Source of the DNA: JBBRSL01 sp038245435
GTDB taxonomy: Bacteria; Patescibacteriota; Saccharimonadia; Saccharimonadales; CAIOMD01
NCBI GenBank assembly: GCA_038245435.1
Contig: JBBRSL010000022.1
Location: 1-20,131, forward strand
Reading direction: 5' to 3'
DNA: 20,131 nt
Of the stretch, positions 13,521 through 20,131 are shown piece after piece. Positions within the stretch are counted from its first letter, which is position 1. Each line of letters opens with the position of its first letter. Position numbers and translations under genes: made by a program. The notes below the pieces were generated by a model, which was not told the DNA's origin, did not search any database, and saw only the letters and a program-made list of their open reading frames with translations.

Positions 13521-13853
13521 ATGGCCCTGCACATCCAAAGTCCAGCCCAAACTTGGGAGCGTAACGTGTCACAAAAAATGCACAGTCTGTACCTAAACAA
13601 CCTCGACGTAACGTTCATCGTCACCATCGATGACTACGAGCCTGGCGATATCAAGCCGAAATTGCAACACAGGCACTTGCTGCTAGCACAGCGTCAGCTA
13701 CGAGCGCGGCTACTACGAGTCCCTGGCGTCAGAAGCGTCACCTTTTCGTCAGAACAGCTGTCCCACCTGCTGCTTCACCCGGCTACCACCTGGAACGATA
13801 TCAGACAGCCCGTGAGTGAGTGCTTCAATTACCATCAACCGCACAAGTGCTAG
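13521..13853 (+). CDS. Hypothetical protein, orphan
   Basis: A 110-residue protein starting at the ATG at 13521; the frame stays open farther upstream, but only through the promoter. I do not recognise it. It is rich in His (about 9), Leu and Gln, with two Cys near the C-terminus, a hydrophobic strand TFIVTIDDYEPGD in the middle and a basic amphipathic stretch (LLLAQRQLRARLLRVPGVR). No signal peptide or membrane helix is visible. Gene status rests on a promoter in front and a hairpin terminator 34 bases behind. Its richer G+C and different composition suggest separate origin. A Shine-Dalgarno is missing. Confidence 0.55.
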   Translation: MALHIQSPAQTWERNVSQKMHSLYLNNLDVTFIVTIDDYEPGDIKPKLQHRHLLLAQRQLRARLLRVPGVRSVTFSSEQLSHLLLHPATTWNDIRQPVSECFNYHQPHKC

Positions 13854-13886
13854 GCTCATGATTGGCCAAGTTTAGATGGCTGGATT

Positions 13887-13914
13887 AGGCCCTCGGAGCA
13901 ATTCGAGGGCCTTT
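13887..13914 (+). terminator. Hairpin terminator after the 13521 orphan
   Basis: AGGCCCTCG and CGAGGGCCT form a perfect 9-bp GC-rich stem with an 8-nt loop, followed by only three T on the plus strand. On the minus strand no T-run follows, but the stem could still slow transcription coming from the 13977 gene. Confidence 0.7.
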
Positions 13915-13976
13915 CCAATTCACCGTAATATTGACATAACAACAGAGCAATTTAGCCTAACAGTTAATTCGTATGT

Positions 13977-14651
13977 CTAAAGCGTTTTGGATACAGATAT
14001 TATTTGAGATTGCTGTGCGCGGACAAGCGCGTATACATCATCGTAAACCGACTGAATTTTGGTGAGTTCGTCATTGGCAGCTTTGGTTTGAGCCTCGATG
14101 GTTGTGGCATCATTCGCTTTATAGGCGTCACTTGCCTTAGTAGCAATAGCCACCTGGTTTGCGGTACTGGCAACTAATACATCGTGCTGTTTTCGCACCG
14201 ATACCGGTTCAGCTATCTTTTTGAGCGCTTCATTAAAATCTTGCCATTTTTTGGCTTGTGCCATCGCATCATCACTCGAAACAAACTTACCACCAAGCTG
14301 CTTATCAGCAAGTAAAACGCCGACTTTTTTGCTATATTCCGCGAATTGCGTCATATGCGTTATGGCAAGTTGTATTTCTGTAGATTTACGCATGAATTCC
14401 GACTGACCTGGGGCGGTTGTATGCACTGTTTTATCAAAAATTTGTTTACTGAGTGAGCCTAAAGACAACATGATATCGCCAGATTTTTGTGCATTAAAGT
14501 CGTAAGTTTGGACTACTTGCTGAACCGATTTTTTGGCGTTTGCTAATTTTTGTTCTTGCTGGCGGTTGTACATGCCAAGCCCCGTAAACCCAGCAAAAAT
14601 AAGTACAAGCGCTGCGCACGCGGCAATAAATAGCAGTTTCTTGCGCATCAT
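13977..14651 (-). CDS. Membrane-anchored helical (coiled-coil-like) protein, unknown function
   Basis: A 224-residue protein with an uncleaved-looking N-terminal membrane segment (residues about 3-25, after MMRKK) and then an almost fully alpha-helical, Ala/Lys/Gln-rich outer part with coiled-coil character (NRQQEQKLANAKKSVQQVVQ and similar). No catalytic motif is recognisable. The ATG at 14651 overlaps the TGA of the preceding protease gene (ATGATG), so the two are translationally coupled and likely act together at the cell surface. An upstream in-frame ATG at 14693 would lie inside the protease gene. Confidence 0.8.
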   Translation of the reverse strand: MMRKKLLFIAACAALVLIFAGFTGLGMYNRQQEQKLANAKKSVQQVVQTYDFNAQKSGDIMLSLGSLSKQIFDKTVHTTAPGQSEFMRKSTEIQLAITHMTQFAEYSKKVGVLLADKQLGGKFVSSDDAMAQAKKWQDFNEALKKIAEPVSVRKQHDVLVASTANQVAIATKASDAYKANDATTIEAQTKAANDELTKIQSVYDDVYALVRAQQSQIISVSKTL

Positions 14652-15361
14652 AGCCCAAGCCTCGTACTCCACATTTCGCTCTGTAATGGCCACGGGTTAA
14701 AGCTACAGCCCTGCAAACTAATAGATTGTTGCTGCATAACGGGCGCTTTGTTACCTGCCGCGCTGCAATATTCGTGCGGATGCCCCAACCAATGCCCTGT
14801 TTCATGGTTAACCACCATATTGCGGTAATCACGCAAACTACCACCGCCGGCGTTCCATGGGTCGGTCGCGCCTAGCCACCTATTTTGATTTATAATGACG
14901 TAGCTGCCTACTTGGCAACTATAATCAGACCCACAAACGCTTGGGTTAAAACTCGGCACCTGCGCTGCTTCACTTAAAACTAACGTAAAGTTGCCCCCGC
15001 TGGCTACTTCACTAAAAGTTACGCCTAAACGCGCCCAGCCAAGTGGGTTATTAAGAGTTTCGTTTGCGAGCGCCCTAAACTGCGCAACATCGGCCGTAAT
15101 AGCCCCGCGCGTTTCGACGCTGTAGCTAACTGAACGTTGTGGCGAGCCCGTCTTGGGCACGCTCGGCGGTATATAGGCAAAATCTGTCGCAATAATGTTT
15201 TTGAGCCCTTGTAGCCCGTCGGTAATTTGCTTGACTAAACATTCGCTTTCTATGTTGCAGATAGTTGATTTAGCGGGCTCTTGGGCAGCACGCACTGCAA
15301 AAATCGGCAGCCCAATAAGCACGCCAACCATTACTAAAACTCCTAAAAACTGTACTTTCAT
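14648..15361 (-). CDS. Secreted DUF3152-type metzincin-like zinc protease
   Basis: A 237-residue exported protein. Residues 1-25 are a signal peptide with a likely cut after AVRA. The core matches the DUF3152 family as I remember it: MVVNHETGHWLGHPHEYC contains HExxHxxGxxH (His186, Glu187, His190, His196), and APVMQQQ supplies a Met-turn (Met209), followed by LQGCSFNPWP. This is the metzincin zinc-site pattern. Six Cys (35, 41, 143, 149, 199, 219) suggest three disulfides outside the cell. I chose the ATG at 15361 because a signal peptide begins there and a promoter precedes it. DUF3152 is chiefly actinobacterial, which fits an epibiont of actinobacteria. Confidence 0.85.
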   Translation of the reverse strand: MKVQFLGVLVMVGVLIGLPIFAVRAAQEPAKSTICNIESECLVKQITDGLQGLKNIIATDFAYIPPSVPKTGSPQRSVSYSVETRGAITADVAQFRALANETLNNPLGWARLGVTFSEVASGGNFTLVLSEAAQVPSFNPSVCGSDYSCQVGSYVIINQNRWLGATDPWNAGGGSLRDYRNMVVNHETGHWLGHPHEYCSAAGNKAPVMQQQSISLQGCSFNPWPLQSEMWSTRLGL

Positions 15362-15368
15362 TACGTTA

Positions 15369-15397
15369 AGCTTAAGCGATGCAAAACCTGCTAGCAA
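15369..15397 (-). promoter_or_regulatory. Promoter of the protease-helical protein pair, leaderless
   Basis: TTGCTA (15397-15392), 17 bases, TAAGCT (15374-15369), then seven bases to the ATG at 15361. The predicted transcription start coincides with the start codon; no Shine-Dalgarno is seen. Readthrough from pyrG is also possible. Confidence 0.45.
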
Positions 15398-15407
15398 CAA
15401 AAATGTG

Positions 15408-17000
15408 TTATTTCTTTTTAACAGCAGCCTTTATAAGCCCCACGAACAGTGGGTGTGGCCGCATGGGGCGGCTAGTAAACTCTGGGTGGTATTGGGTGGC
15501 TAGATAATAGGGGTGGTTTGTGCCCTCTATAACCTCAGCAAGCCCCGTCAGTGGGTTTTTGCCAACAACCGCAATGCCCTGTTTCAGCAGGTCTGGTTCG
15601 TAAGCCGCATTAAACTCAAAACGGTGGCGATGGCGCTCGACAATGTTCGTGCTGCCATATAATTTGGCCGCTTTGCTGCCTTTAACAAGTTTACAATCGT
15701 AATCGCCCAGGCGCATGGTGCCGCCCATGGCCGTAACGGCTTTTTGCTCTTGCATAAGGTCAATAACGGGGTCAACAGTGTCTGGTTCAAATTCGGTGCT
15801 GTGGGCATCTGGTTTGCCATTTTTACGAACAGTAGCAATGGCTGCAACTTGCATACCCAAACACAGGCCTAAATATGGCACGTTATTATCAAGTGCGTAG
15901 GTAGCAGCGGCAATTTTGCCCTCTACGCCGCGCACACCAAAACCACCTGGTACCACAATACCGGCATAAGCTTTTAGCTGTGATTCAACATTTTTAAGTG
16001 ATAATTTTTCGGCGTCAATCCAGTCAAGTTCTAGGCTACGGCCTTCGGCCCAACTGGCTGCCTTTAAGGCCTCTATAACGCTGGCATAGGTGTCTTTGTT
16101 ATCGAGATATTTCGCAACAATGGCCAGTTTTACAGGCTTAGCTGTTTCGTTGAGTACCGACGCAACGAGCTTATTCCAGTTTTTAAGGTCAGCTTTGGCT
16201 TTGGGTAGCCCCAGCTTTTTGGTTATTAACTTATCAATCCCAAGCTTTTCGAGGAGGGCCGGAATTGCATAGACTGTTTGCACTGTTGGCATTGGCACTA
16301 CCGCTTCTGGCTCGACATCAGTAAATAAGCTCAGTTTTTGGATAATACTCTTTGGTACTTCATGGTCGGTTCGCGCAACTAAAATATCTGGCTGAATACC
16401 GGCTTCGCGGAGGTCACGAACGGCATTTTGAGCAGGTTTTGACTTAACTTCTTGGCTAGCTTCTAAAAATGGTAAGTACACGACGTGCACAAACAACGTA
16501 TTAGCGGCACCAACTTTGTGCTTTAGCTGCCTAATAGCCTCAATAAAGGCCGTACTTTCGTAGTCGCCTACTGTACCGCCAACTTCGACAACGTGCACAT
16601 CAAAGCCTTCGCCGGCCGATAATATCGCGGCCTGCATAGCATTCGTAACATGCGGGATAATTTGTACCGTTTTACCTAAATACTTGCCGGCACGTTCATC
16701 TTCGATAACTTGCCGCAAAATGCGCCCACTCATGGTCGAACTTGCTTGCGTAAGCTCCACGTCTAAAAAGCGTTCGTAATGGCCTAAGTCGAGGTCTGTT
16801 TCGGCGCCATCTTTGGTAACAAATACTTCACCGTGCTCGGCCGGGTTCAACGTACCAGCGTCGACATTAAAATAATGATCACATTTTTGAATATTAACGT
16901 TTAATCCACGTGCTTTTAAAAGGGCCCCAATACTCGCGGCAGTAATACCCTTACCAACCCCACTTAATACACCACCAGTAACAAAAATATATTTCGTTGC
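15408..17000 (-). CDS. pyrG: CTP synthase
   Basis: A 530-residue two-domain enzyme that makes CTP from UTP, ATP and glutamine. The N-terminal synthetase domain has the P-loop (GKG with Lys18), Lys40, Asp72, Glu140 and Lys223 at the E. coli numbers. The C-terminal class I glutamine amidotransferase domain has Cys381 in CLGMQ and the QYHPEFTSRP histidine/glutamate. Several near-invariant places differ: KLDPYINVDPGT reads KCDHYFNVDAGT, and the UTP/CTP-binding KTKPTQ reads KSKPAQ (187-192). I prefer the GTG at 17000, which gives the family N-terminus MATKYIF and has GGGG six bases upstream, over the ATG at 17015. Confidence 0.96.
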   Translation of the reverse strand, partial: ATKYIFVTGGVLSGVGKGITAASIGALLKARGLNVNIQKCDHYFNVDAGTLNPAEHGEVFVTKDGAETDLDLGHYERFLDVELTQASSTMSGRILRQVIEDERAGKYLGKTVQIIPHVTNAMQAAILSAGEGFDVHVVEVGGTVGDYESTAFIEAIRQLKHKVGAANTLFVHVVYLPFLEASQEVKSKPAQNAVRDLREAGIQPDILVARTDHEVPKSIIQKLSLFTDVEPEAVVPMPTVQTVYAIPALLEKLGIDKLITKKLGLPKAKADLKNWNKLVASVLNETAKPVKLAIVAKYLDNKDTYASVIEALKAASWAEGRSLELDWIDAEKLSLKNVESQLKAYAGIVVPGGFGVRGVEGKIAAATYALDNNVPYLGLCLGMQVAAIATVRKNGKPDAHSTEFEPDTVDPVIDLMQEQKAVTAMGGTMRLGDYDCKLVKGSKAAKLYGSTNIVERHRHRFEFNAAYEPDLLKQGIAVVGKNPLTGLAEVIEGTNHPYYLATQYHPEFTSRPMRPHPLFVGLIKAAVKKK

Positions 17001-17116
17001 CACGTTACACCCCATTTATCACTTTAAAATTTATGTATTTCACTCAATTAAATTTTGAGCGTGTTTTCTTAAAGTATGAGGCAATTTACTACGATTGCAA
17101 GGCTAAGCTTTTGAAC

Positions 17117-17770
17117 TTATTTTTCTGGGCGACCAAAACCCAAGAAACCGTAGTGCTCTGAGTAGTAAAAGTTTTCACGCAGGCTTACCTTATTCTGAAT
17201 ATTTCCACCGATAAGTGTTGCCTGGCCCGGTTCTGAGGGGTTGGTAGAGATAACAATATCAGCGTGTCCGAGATTATCCTCAAAATGTCCTCGCCAAAAA
17301 ATGACTATATCGCCAACTTGTGGCTGAATATTTTTAGTTTTTGCATCTTGTGCCGATACCCAAGTACCATTTTTTTCAAGATAACGAGCAATATCCTGAG
17401 CTTTGCCGATTCGCCAGCCTTTGCCTGAATTCAACGGGCTACCAGCCTGTTTGCTTACCCAACTTGCAAACGAAGCACACCATTGTATGCGCAAGCCTTC
17501 TGTGTATTTATCAATGTCTTCGCCGCAATTACAGTTTGGGGTTTTCTCTTTTATATTCTTTTTATATTCTCCGAGTGCGATACGTGCTCGCTCAAGCCCT
17601 GGCTGAGGAATGTCTTTTTTATTTCCTGCAGTAATTTCGGTATTAATTGCTGCTTCATAGGCAGTAGCGTTCGCAGGCTTATATTCACTTATGATAATAA
17701 AGGCATAAAAAGCGACACTAATTGCTACAAATGCACTGGCCATTAATGCTCTTTTTGAAATCTTAGTCAT
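17117..17770 (-). CDS. Exported CHAP-domain amidase/peptidase
   Basis: A 217-residue protein with a signal peptide or anchor (residues about 8-35, possible cut after ANA at 35). The C-terminal half is a CHAP domain, the NlpC/P60-related cysteine fold that cleaves peptidoglycan amide or peptide bonds: Cys98 in QWCASFASWV, His169 in GHADIVI, and Asn190 near IGGN as likely third residue. GDIVIFWRG is the usual strand before the histidine. The ATG at 17770 overlaps the pgsB-like stop by eight bases, with GGGGAG seven bases upstream; an earlier in-frame TTG lies inside the ligase gene. It is the third gene of the operon, so it may trim the polymer or open the wall for its export. Confidence 0.88.
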   Translation of the reverse strand: MTKISKRALMASAFVAISVAFYAFIIISEYKPANATAYEAAINTEITAGNKKDIPQPGLERARIALGEYKKNIKEKTPNCNCGEDIDKYTEGLRIQWCASFASWVSKQAGSPLNSGKGWRIGKAQDIARYLEKNGTWVSAQDAKTKNIQPQVGDIVIFWRGHFEDNLGHADIVISTNPSEPGQATLIGGNIQNKVSLRENFYYSEHYGFLGFGRPEK

Positions 17771-18965
17771 GGATTTGCTCCCCGAAAACTTCAAGCAAAC
17801 GCTTCGACTGATGGGTGTGAATATTTACAGCCCCGATAAGCAAATATTCATCGTGCGGGAGTTCTGTTGTCATTGCGCTCCATAATTCGTGCCCTGTTGA
17901 GTGCCTTGCATAGGAGGTATTGCCAAGGTTAACTACCTTTGTTGCTTTGTTCGTCGCATTAACAGTTGCTGTAGCAGCTTTTTCATAATCACCGAACGTA
18001 AAGACGTAGTCAGACTTAATAGTACCCGATGCGATTTTTGAAAACTGGCTAACCCTATCAGGTCTATCGTGACGGTTATTTAAGATAACGGCTAATTTAG
18101 GCTTGTTATCGAGTGAATCATGCAATGATTTTACGGTAGAAACAAAACTTTCTTTATCGTTAATTGCAAATAAGTTTGCCCAATGAACAGTCGTTTTATT
18201 GGCTTTCATTTTCTTAAGCGAGAACGCTCCTGGGTCGGGCTTTGCTTGGTGCATACCACGGATTGCCACTTGCTCAGCTATGCCGACAGCTTTAGCAAAC
18301 TCAAGAGCAATCGCAACATTTTCCTTATATTCATGATATGCAAAGTTCTTCATATACGCATCAGGCACGATTTGAGGCCTGGCGACGATTAGTTTTGTGT
18401 TCTGCTTTTTGCATACTTCTCGTAGTATCTTGAGCGCTTTTTGATTCCGCTCAGCTGTAATGAGAGTCCCGTTAAACGGAATGCTAAATGCTAGTGAACG
18501 TGCAATTTCTTCGATAGTCGAACCTTGTACGTCCATGTGATCCATGCGCACATTCGTTATGATACCAACCGTTGAGTGCATTATTTTACGCTCTAAATAT
18601 GCTTGGTATATAGGGTTAACTGCCATACACTCAAAAACAAATGCTTTATAGTTTGAGCGCATATACTTATTGAGAACTTTTTTCTGCTCTGAAATATTGG
18701 CTTCTTTACGAGGCACTTCCCAATCTGATGAATGGCTCACAAAAACGCGTGCTGCTGTGCCTGTAGTTTTACCAACTGTCGAAACACCGGATTCGCGCAA
18801 TACGGCTGCTACGAGTCTTGTTACTGTAGATTTACCACGAGTACCGTTAACGTGAACTCTATGTACGAATAGTTTTTTGATTTTTTTACTAAACAGATAG
18901 TTTGATATTGCATTCCATGAAAAATATGGGATAAAGGCAAGAAGTAAAATAATAGTAACTATCAT
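17763..18965 (-). CDS. pgsB: PgsB/CapB-like poly-gamma-glutamate synthase ligase subunit
   Basis: A 400-residue Mur-ligase-related ATP-dependent amide ligase, close to the 390 or so of known PgsB. An N-terminal membrane helix (about 1-22) anchors it to the inner face. HVNGTRGKST (P-loop at 41-47), FECMAVNPIYQAYLE, NVRMDHMDVQGSTIEEIARSLA and NNRHDRPDR are the family motifs. In known systems PgsB phosphorylates the growing poly-gamma-glutamate end and adds glutamate, with PgsC and PgsA. The ATG at 18965 overlaps the pgsC-like stop (TAATG) and GGAAG lies in front. Substrate identity is not readable from sequence, so another amino acid or polymer is possible. Confidence 0.88.
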   Translation of the reverse strand: MIVTIILLLAFIPYFSWNAISNYLFSKKIKKLFVHRVHVNGTRGKSTVTRLVAAVLRESGVSTVGKTTGTAARVFVSHSSDWEVPRKEANISEQKKVLNKYMRSNYKAFVFECMAVNPIYQAYLERKIMHSTVGIITNVRMDHMDVQGSTIEEIARSLAFSIPFNGTLITAERNQKALKILREVCKKQNTKLIVARPQIVPDAYMKNFAYHEYKENVAIALEFAKAVGIAEQVAIRGMHQAKPDPGAFSLKKMKANKTTVHWANLFAINDKESFVSTVKSLHDSLDNKPKLAVILNNRHDRPDRVSQFSKIASGTIKSDYVFTFGDYEKAATATVNATNKATKVVNLGNTSYARHSTGHELWSAMTTELPHDEYLLIGAVNIHTHQSKRLLEVFGEQIHD

Positions 18966-19933
18966 TATTGCCACTTCCAAATTAATAAGAACAGACAGTT
19001 TGTTGCCAGCACCATGCCCGTATTAAGCGCCAACTTGGCATGGTCTCGTGTCAGATTGAGCTCATTTACCCAAATGCTAACTATTATCGGTAAAAGTAAA
19101 ACCGAACGCGCAAATGAACTATCAATGTTTAGATGATAAGCGATAGACTCAAGCGCGGTCGTTATCGCGACCGCTATAAGGGCAGTTGCTGCGAACCGCT
19201 CTACTCCAATAATTGCGGTGTAACGGAGCAAAAGTTGAATTACGGTATATGTAAGCGCCGTTGCAACGAAAAACAAAGCCGCTTGAATAGGGCTCCAAAT
19301 AAGCATGAATGCAATAAAAGTCGCGATAATAATACCGCCGCTCCGGACATTGGTTATTTTATAAATTGCGTATGAAATGAGAGAAGAAATTACAAGTAAA
19401 ATCGGCAAAATGCTCATATTAAAACTCGTATCGTAACCACTCTGAATGGAGCTCAACTCAGTTGTAAACTGATATGGGATAAGTTTTGCCAGCATAACCC
19501 CAGTTGCGTAGGTTGCGATGACACAGAAATTTAGGCCAATGAGCACGTCTTTAACATTATATTTACTGTACATAAGCGCGATAAGGCCAGGTACGACGTA
19601 TCCGGGCAAAAAAAGCTCAAAATTTTCGTTTTTGAACATTAGCATATGTGCTATTGCCACGAAAAAGACCGACAACATTACATGGGTGAAGGTTTGCTCG
19701 CGAGTAGTTAATGCCTTGGATTTAAATACAAACTTATATGTAATTGCGACAATTGCAGATAAAAAAAGAAGCGTAAAGAACCAGGCAACAGATTGATCAA
19801 GCGCAATTGCCAGTAAGGCACCGGAAATGATACCGCCAGGAGTGACGTGGGTAAAGCGCTTGTAGAAAACTGCGTAGAATAGCCCAGCGACAAAAACAAG
19901 CCTCGTTAGCTCAAGAGAGTAAGAAAACTCCAT
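18965..19933 (-). CDS. pgsC: PgsC/CapC-like membrane protein, tandem-duplicated
   Basis: A 322-residue polytopic membrane protein with about ten hydrophobic segments. PgsC of Bacillus is only about 149 residues. The first half has the PgsC pattern: TPGGIISGALLAIALDQ near residue 31 and LPGYVVPGLIALMYSK near 108. The second half repeats it in weaker form: VRSGGIIIATFIAFMLIW near 197, followed by the IGVERFAATALIAVA segment that matches the YGRRKFAAMLI region of PgsC. So it appears to be two fused PgsC units. I use the ATG at 19933; an in-frame TTG at 19954 is possible. It is first in the operon, before pgsB. Confidence 0.82.
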   Translation of the reverse strand: MEFSYSLELTRLVFVAGLFYAVFYKRFTHVTPGGIISGALLAIALDQSVAWFFTLLFLSAIVAITYKFVFKSKALTTREQTFTHVMLSVFFVAIAHMLMFKNENFELFLPGYVVPGLIALMYSKYNVKDVLIGLNFCVIATYATGVMLAKLIPYQFTTELSSIQSGYDTSFNMSILPILLVISSLISYAIYKITNVRSGGIIIATFIAFMLIWSPIQAALFFVATALTYTVIQLLLRYTAIIGVERFAATALIAVAITTALESIAYHLNIDSSFARSVLLLPIIVSIWVNELNLTRDHAKLALNTGMVLATNCLFLLIWKWQ

Positions 19934-19966
19934 AATACCGATCTTATTTAGCAAATATTATTCGAT

Positions 19967-19995
19967 ATTATATAGTTTTTTTGATTATTTGTCAA
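19967..19995 (-). promoter_or_regulatory. Perfect consensus promoter of the pgsC-pgsB-CHAP operon
   Basis: TTGACA (19995-19990), exactly 17 bases, TATAAT (19972-19967): both hexamers match sigma-70 consensus. The predicted start is near 19960, about 27 bases before the ATG at 19933. No strong Shine-Dalgarno is seen. Confidence 0.85.
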
Positions 19996-20025
19996 TTTAT
20001 AATCATAGAATGGAAAGAGTGGGGC

Positions 20026-20039
20026 GTGATTTAAATCAC
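20026..20039. promoter_or_regulatory. CRP/FNR-like palindromic operator candidate
   Basis: GTGATTTAAATCAC is a perfect 14-base palindrome with the GTGA-N6-TCAC layout of CRP/FNR-family sites, flanked as CGTGA...TCACA. Its centre is about 72.5 bases upstream of the predicted pgsC transcription start, a classic class I activator position. Having no loop, it is a poor RNA hairpin, which favours a DNA-binding dimer site. No regulator is in the window. Confidence 0.5.
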
Positions 20040-20041
20040 AT

Positions 20042-20054
20042 ACTGTTAAACAGT
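20042..20054. repeat. Second inverted repeat over the end of the rightmost gene
   Basis: ACTGTT-A-AACAGT, six-base arms with a one-base centre, covers the stop codon of the partial gene and is two bases from the palindrome at 20026-20039. No T-run follows on either strand. Confidence 0.4.
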
Positions 20055-20131
20055 CAGGATAAAGCCGATAGGAGCAATGTAACTTAAGACGGCAGCAATA
20101 AGCAGCACGGCATATTCGACCTTACGATCAA
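20046..20131 (-). CDS. C-terminus of a membrane protein, cut by window edge
   Basis: The last 27 codons of a gene that enters from the right and stops with TAA at 20046-20048. The visible residues, DRKVEYAVLLIAAVLSYIAP then IGFILTV, start with a charged stretch and form one membrane helix. I do not recognise the family. It is on the same strand as the pgs-like operon, about 86 bases upstream of its predicted transcription start, and no strong terminator lies between. Confidence 0.7.
   Translation of the reverse strand, partial: DRKVEYAVLLIAAVLSYIAPIGFILTV

Noticed and set aside
17016..17116. Promoter or terminator between the CHAP gene and pyrG
   Set aside because: Only weak stems (such as GCAAT/ATTGC and CTCAA/TTGAG) and no convincing -35/-10 pair are present; transcription may read through from the operon upstream.
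17771..17794. TTG start giving a longer CHAP protein
   Set aside because: The ATG at 17770 has GGGGAG at the right distance, and the longer form would only add residues before the signal peptide.
5..19900. Many open frames of 60-200 codons opposite the ribosomal protein genes
   Set aside because: They are antisense or frame-shifted shadows of conserved genes, with no family motifs or promoters of their own.
1..20131. Possible UGA recoding, as in some CPR lineages
   Set aside because: TGA ends the DUF3152 gene exactly at the coupled start of the next gene, and the recognised genes have no in-frame TGA.
1..20131. tRNA, rRNA, CRISPR arrays, insertion sequences or prophage
   Set aside because: I saw no cloverleaf, regular direct-repeat array, transposase or terminal inverted repeats in the intergenic stretches.

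Overview
The window is from a small, gene-dense bacterial genome that I place, by inference, in the candidate phyla radiation, most likely Candidatus Saccharibacteria (TM7). The evidence is the compact ribosomal protein cluster with no uL30 gene, cysteine-free (zinc-independent) uS4, uS14 and bL36, low-complexity Lys/Ala tails on several ribosomal proteins, and epibiont-type accessory genes. TGA is used as a stop at 14648-14650, so there is no sign of the UGA recoding seen in some related lineages. Almost everything lies on the minus strand.

Region 1 (13440 down to 4442) is a fused S10-spc operon in the order uL3, uL4, uL23, uL2, uS19, uL22, uS3, uL16, uL29, uS17, uL14, uL24, uL5, uS14, uS8, uL6, uL18, uS5, uL15. 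A strong promoter precedes rplC, followed by a leader of about 125 nt that folds into tandem hairpins and looks like an autoregulatory leader. rpsJ (uS10) does not precede rplC, and no uL30 gene lies between rpsE and rplO. Many junctions are TAATG one-base overlaps.

Region 2 (4441 down to 1) is the broken-up spc tail and the alpha operon. A bidirectional terminator follows rplO. A CYTH-domain gene and a divergent small membrane-protein gene sit between rplO and secY; secY has its own promoter. In place of adk and map there is an orphan plus-strand ORF. A new promoter then starts infA, rpmJ, rpsM, rpsK and rpsD (cut by the window edge). Several of these inserted genes have a promoter placed so that transcription should begin at or next to the start codon (leaderless).

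Region 3 (13441-17116) has a plus-strand orphan with promoter and terminator, a membrane-anchored helical protein coupled by ATGA overlap to a secreted DUF3152-type metzincin-like zinc protease, and CTP synthase (pyrG).

Region 4 (17117-20131) is a three-gene operon behind a perfect TTGACA-17-TATAAT promoter: a tandem-duplicated PgsC/CapC-like membrane protein, a PgsB/CapB-like amide ligase, and an exported CHAP-domain peptidase. This looks like a poly-gamma-glutamate or related envelope polymer system in which a CHAP hydrolase occupies the place usually held by PgsA. A CRP/FNR-like palindrome lies at about -72 from the predicted transcription start. The extreme right end carries the C-terminus of another membrane protein.

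The best candidates for something undescribed are the duplicated-PgsC/PgsB/CHAP operon with its palindromic site, the structured rplC leader, the DUF3152 protease with its helical partner, and the loss of the conserved Asn of uS11.
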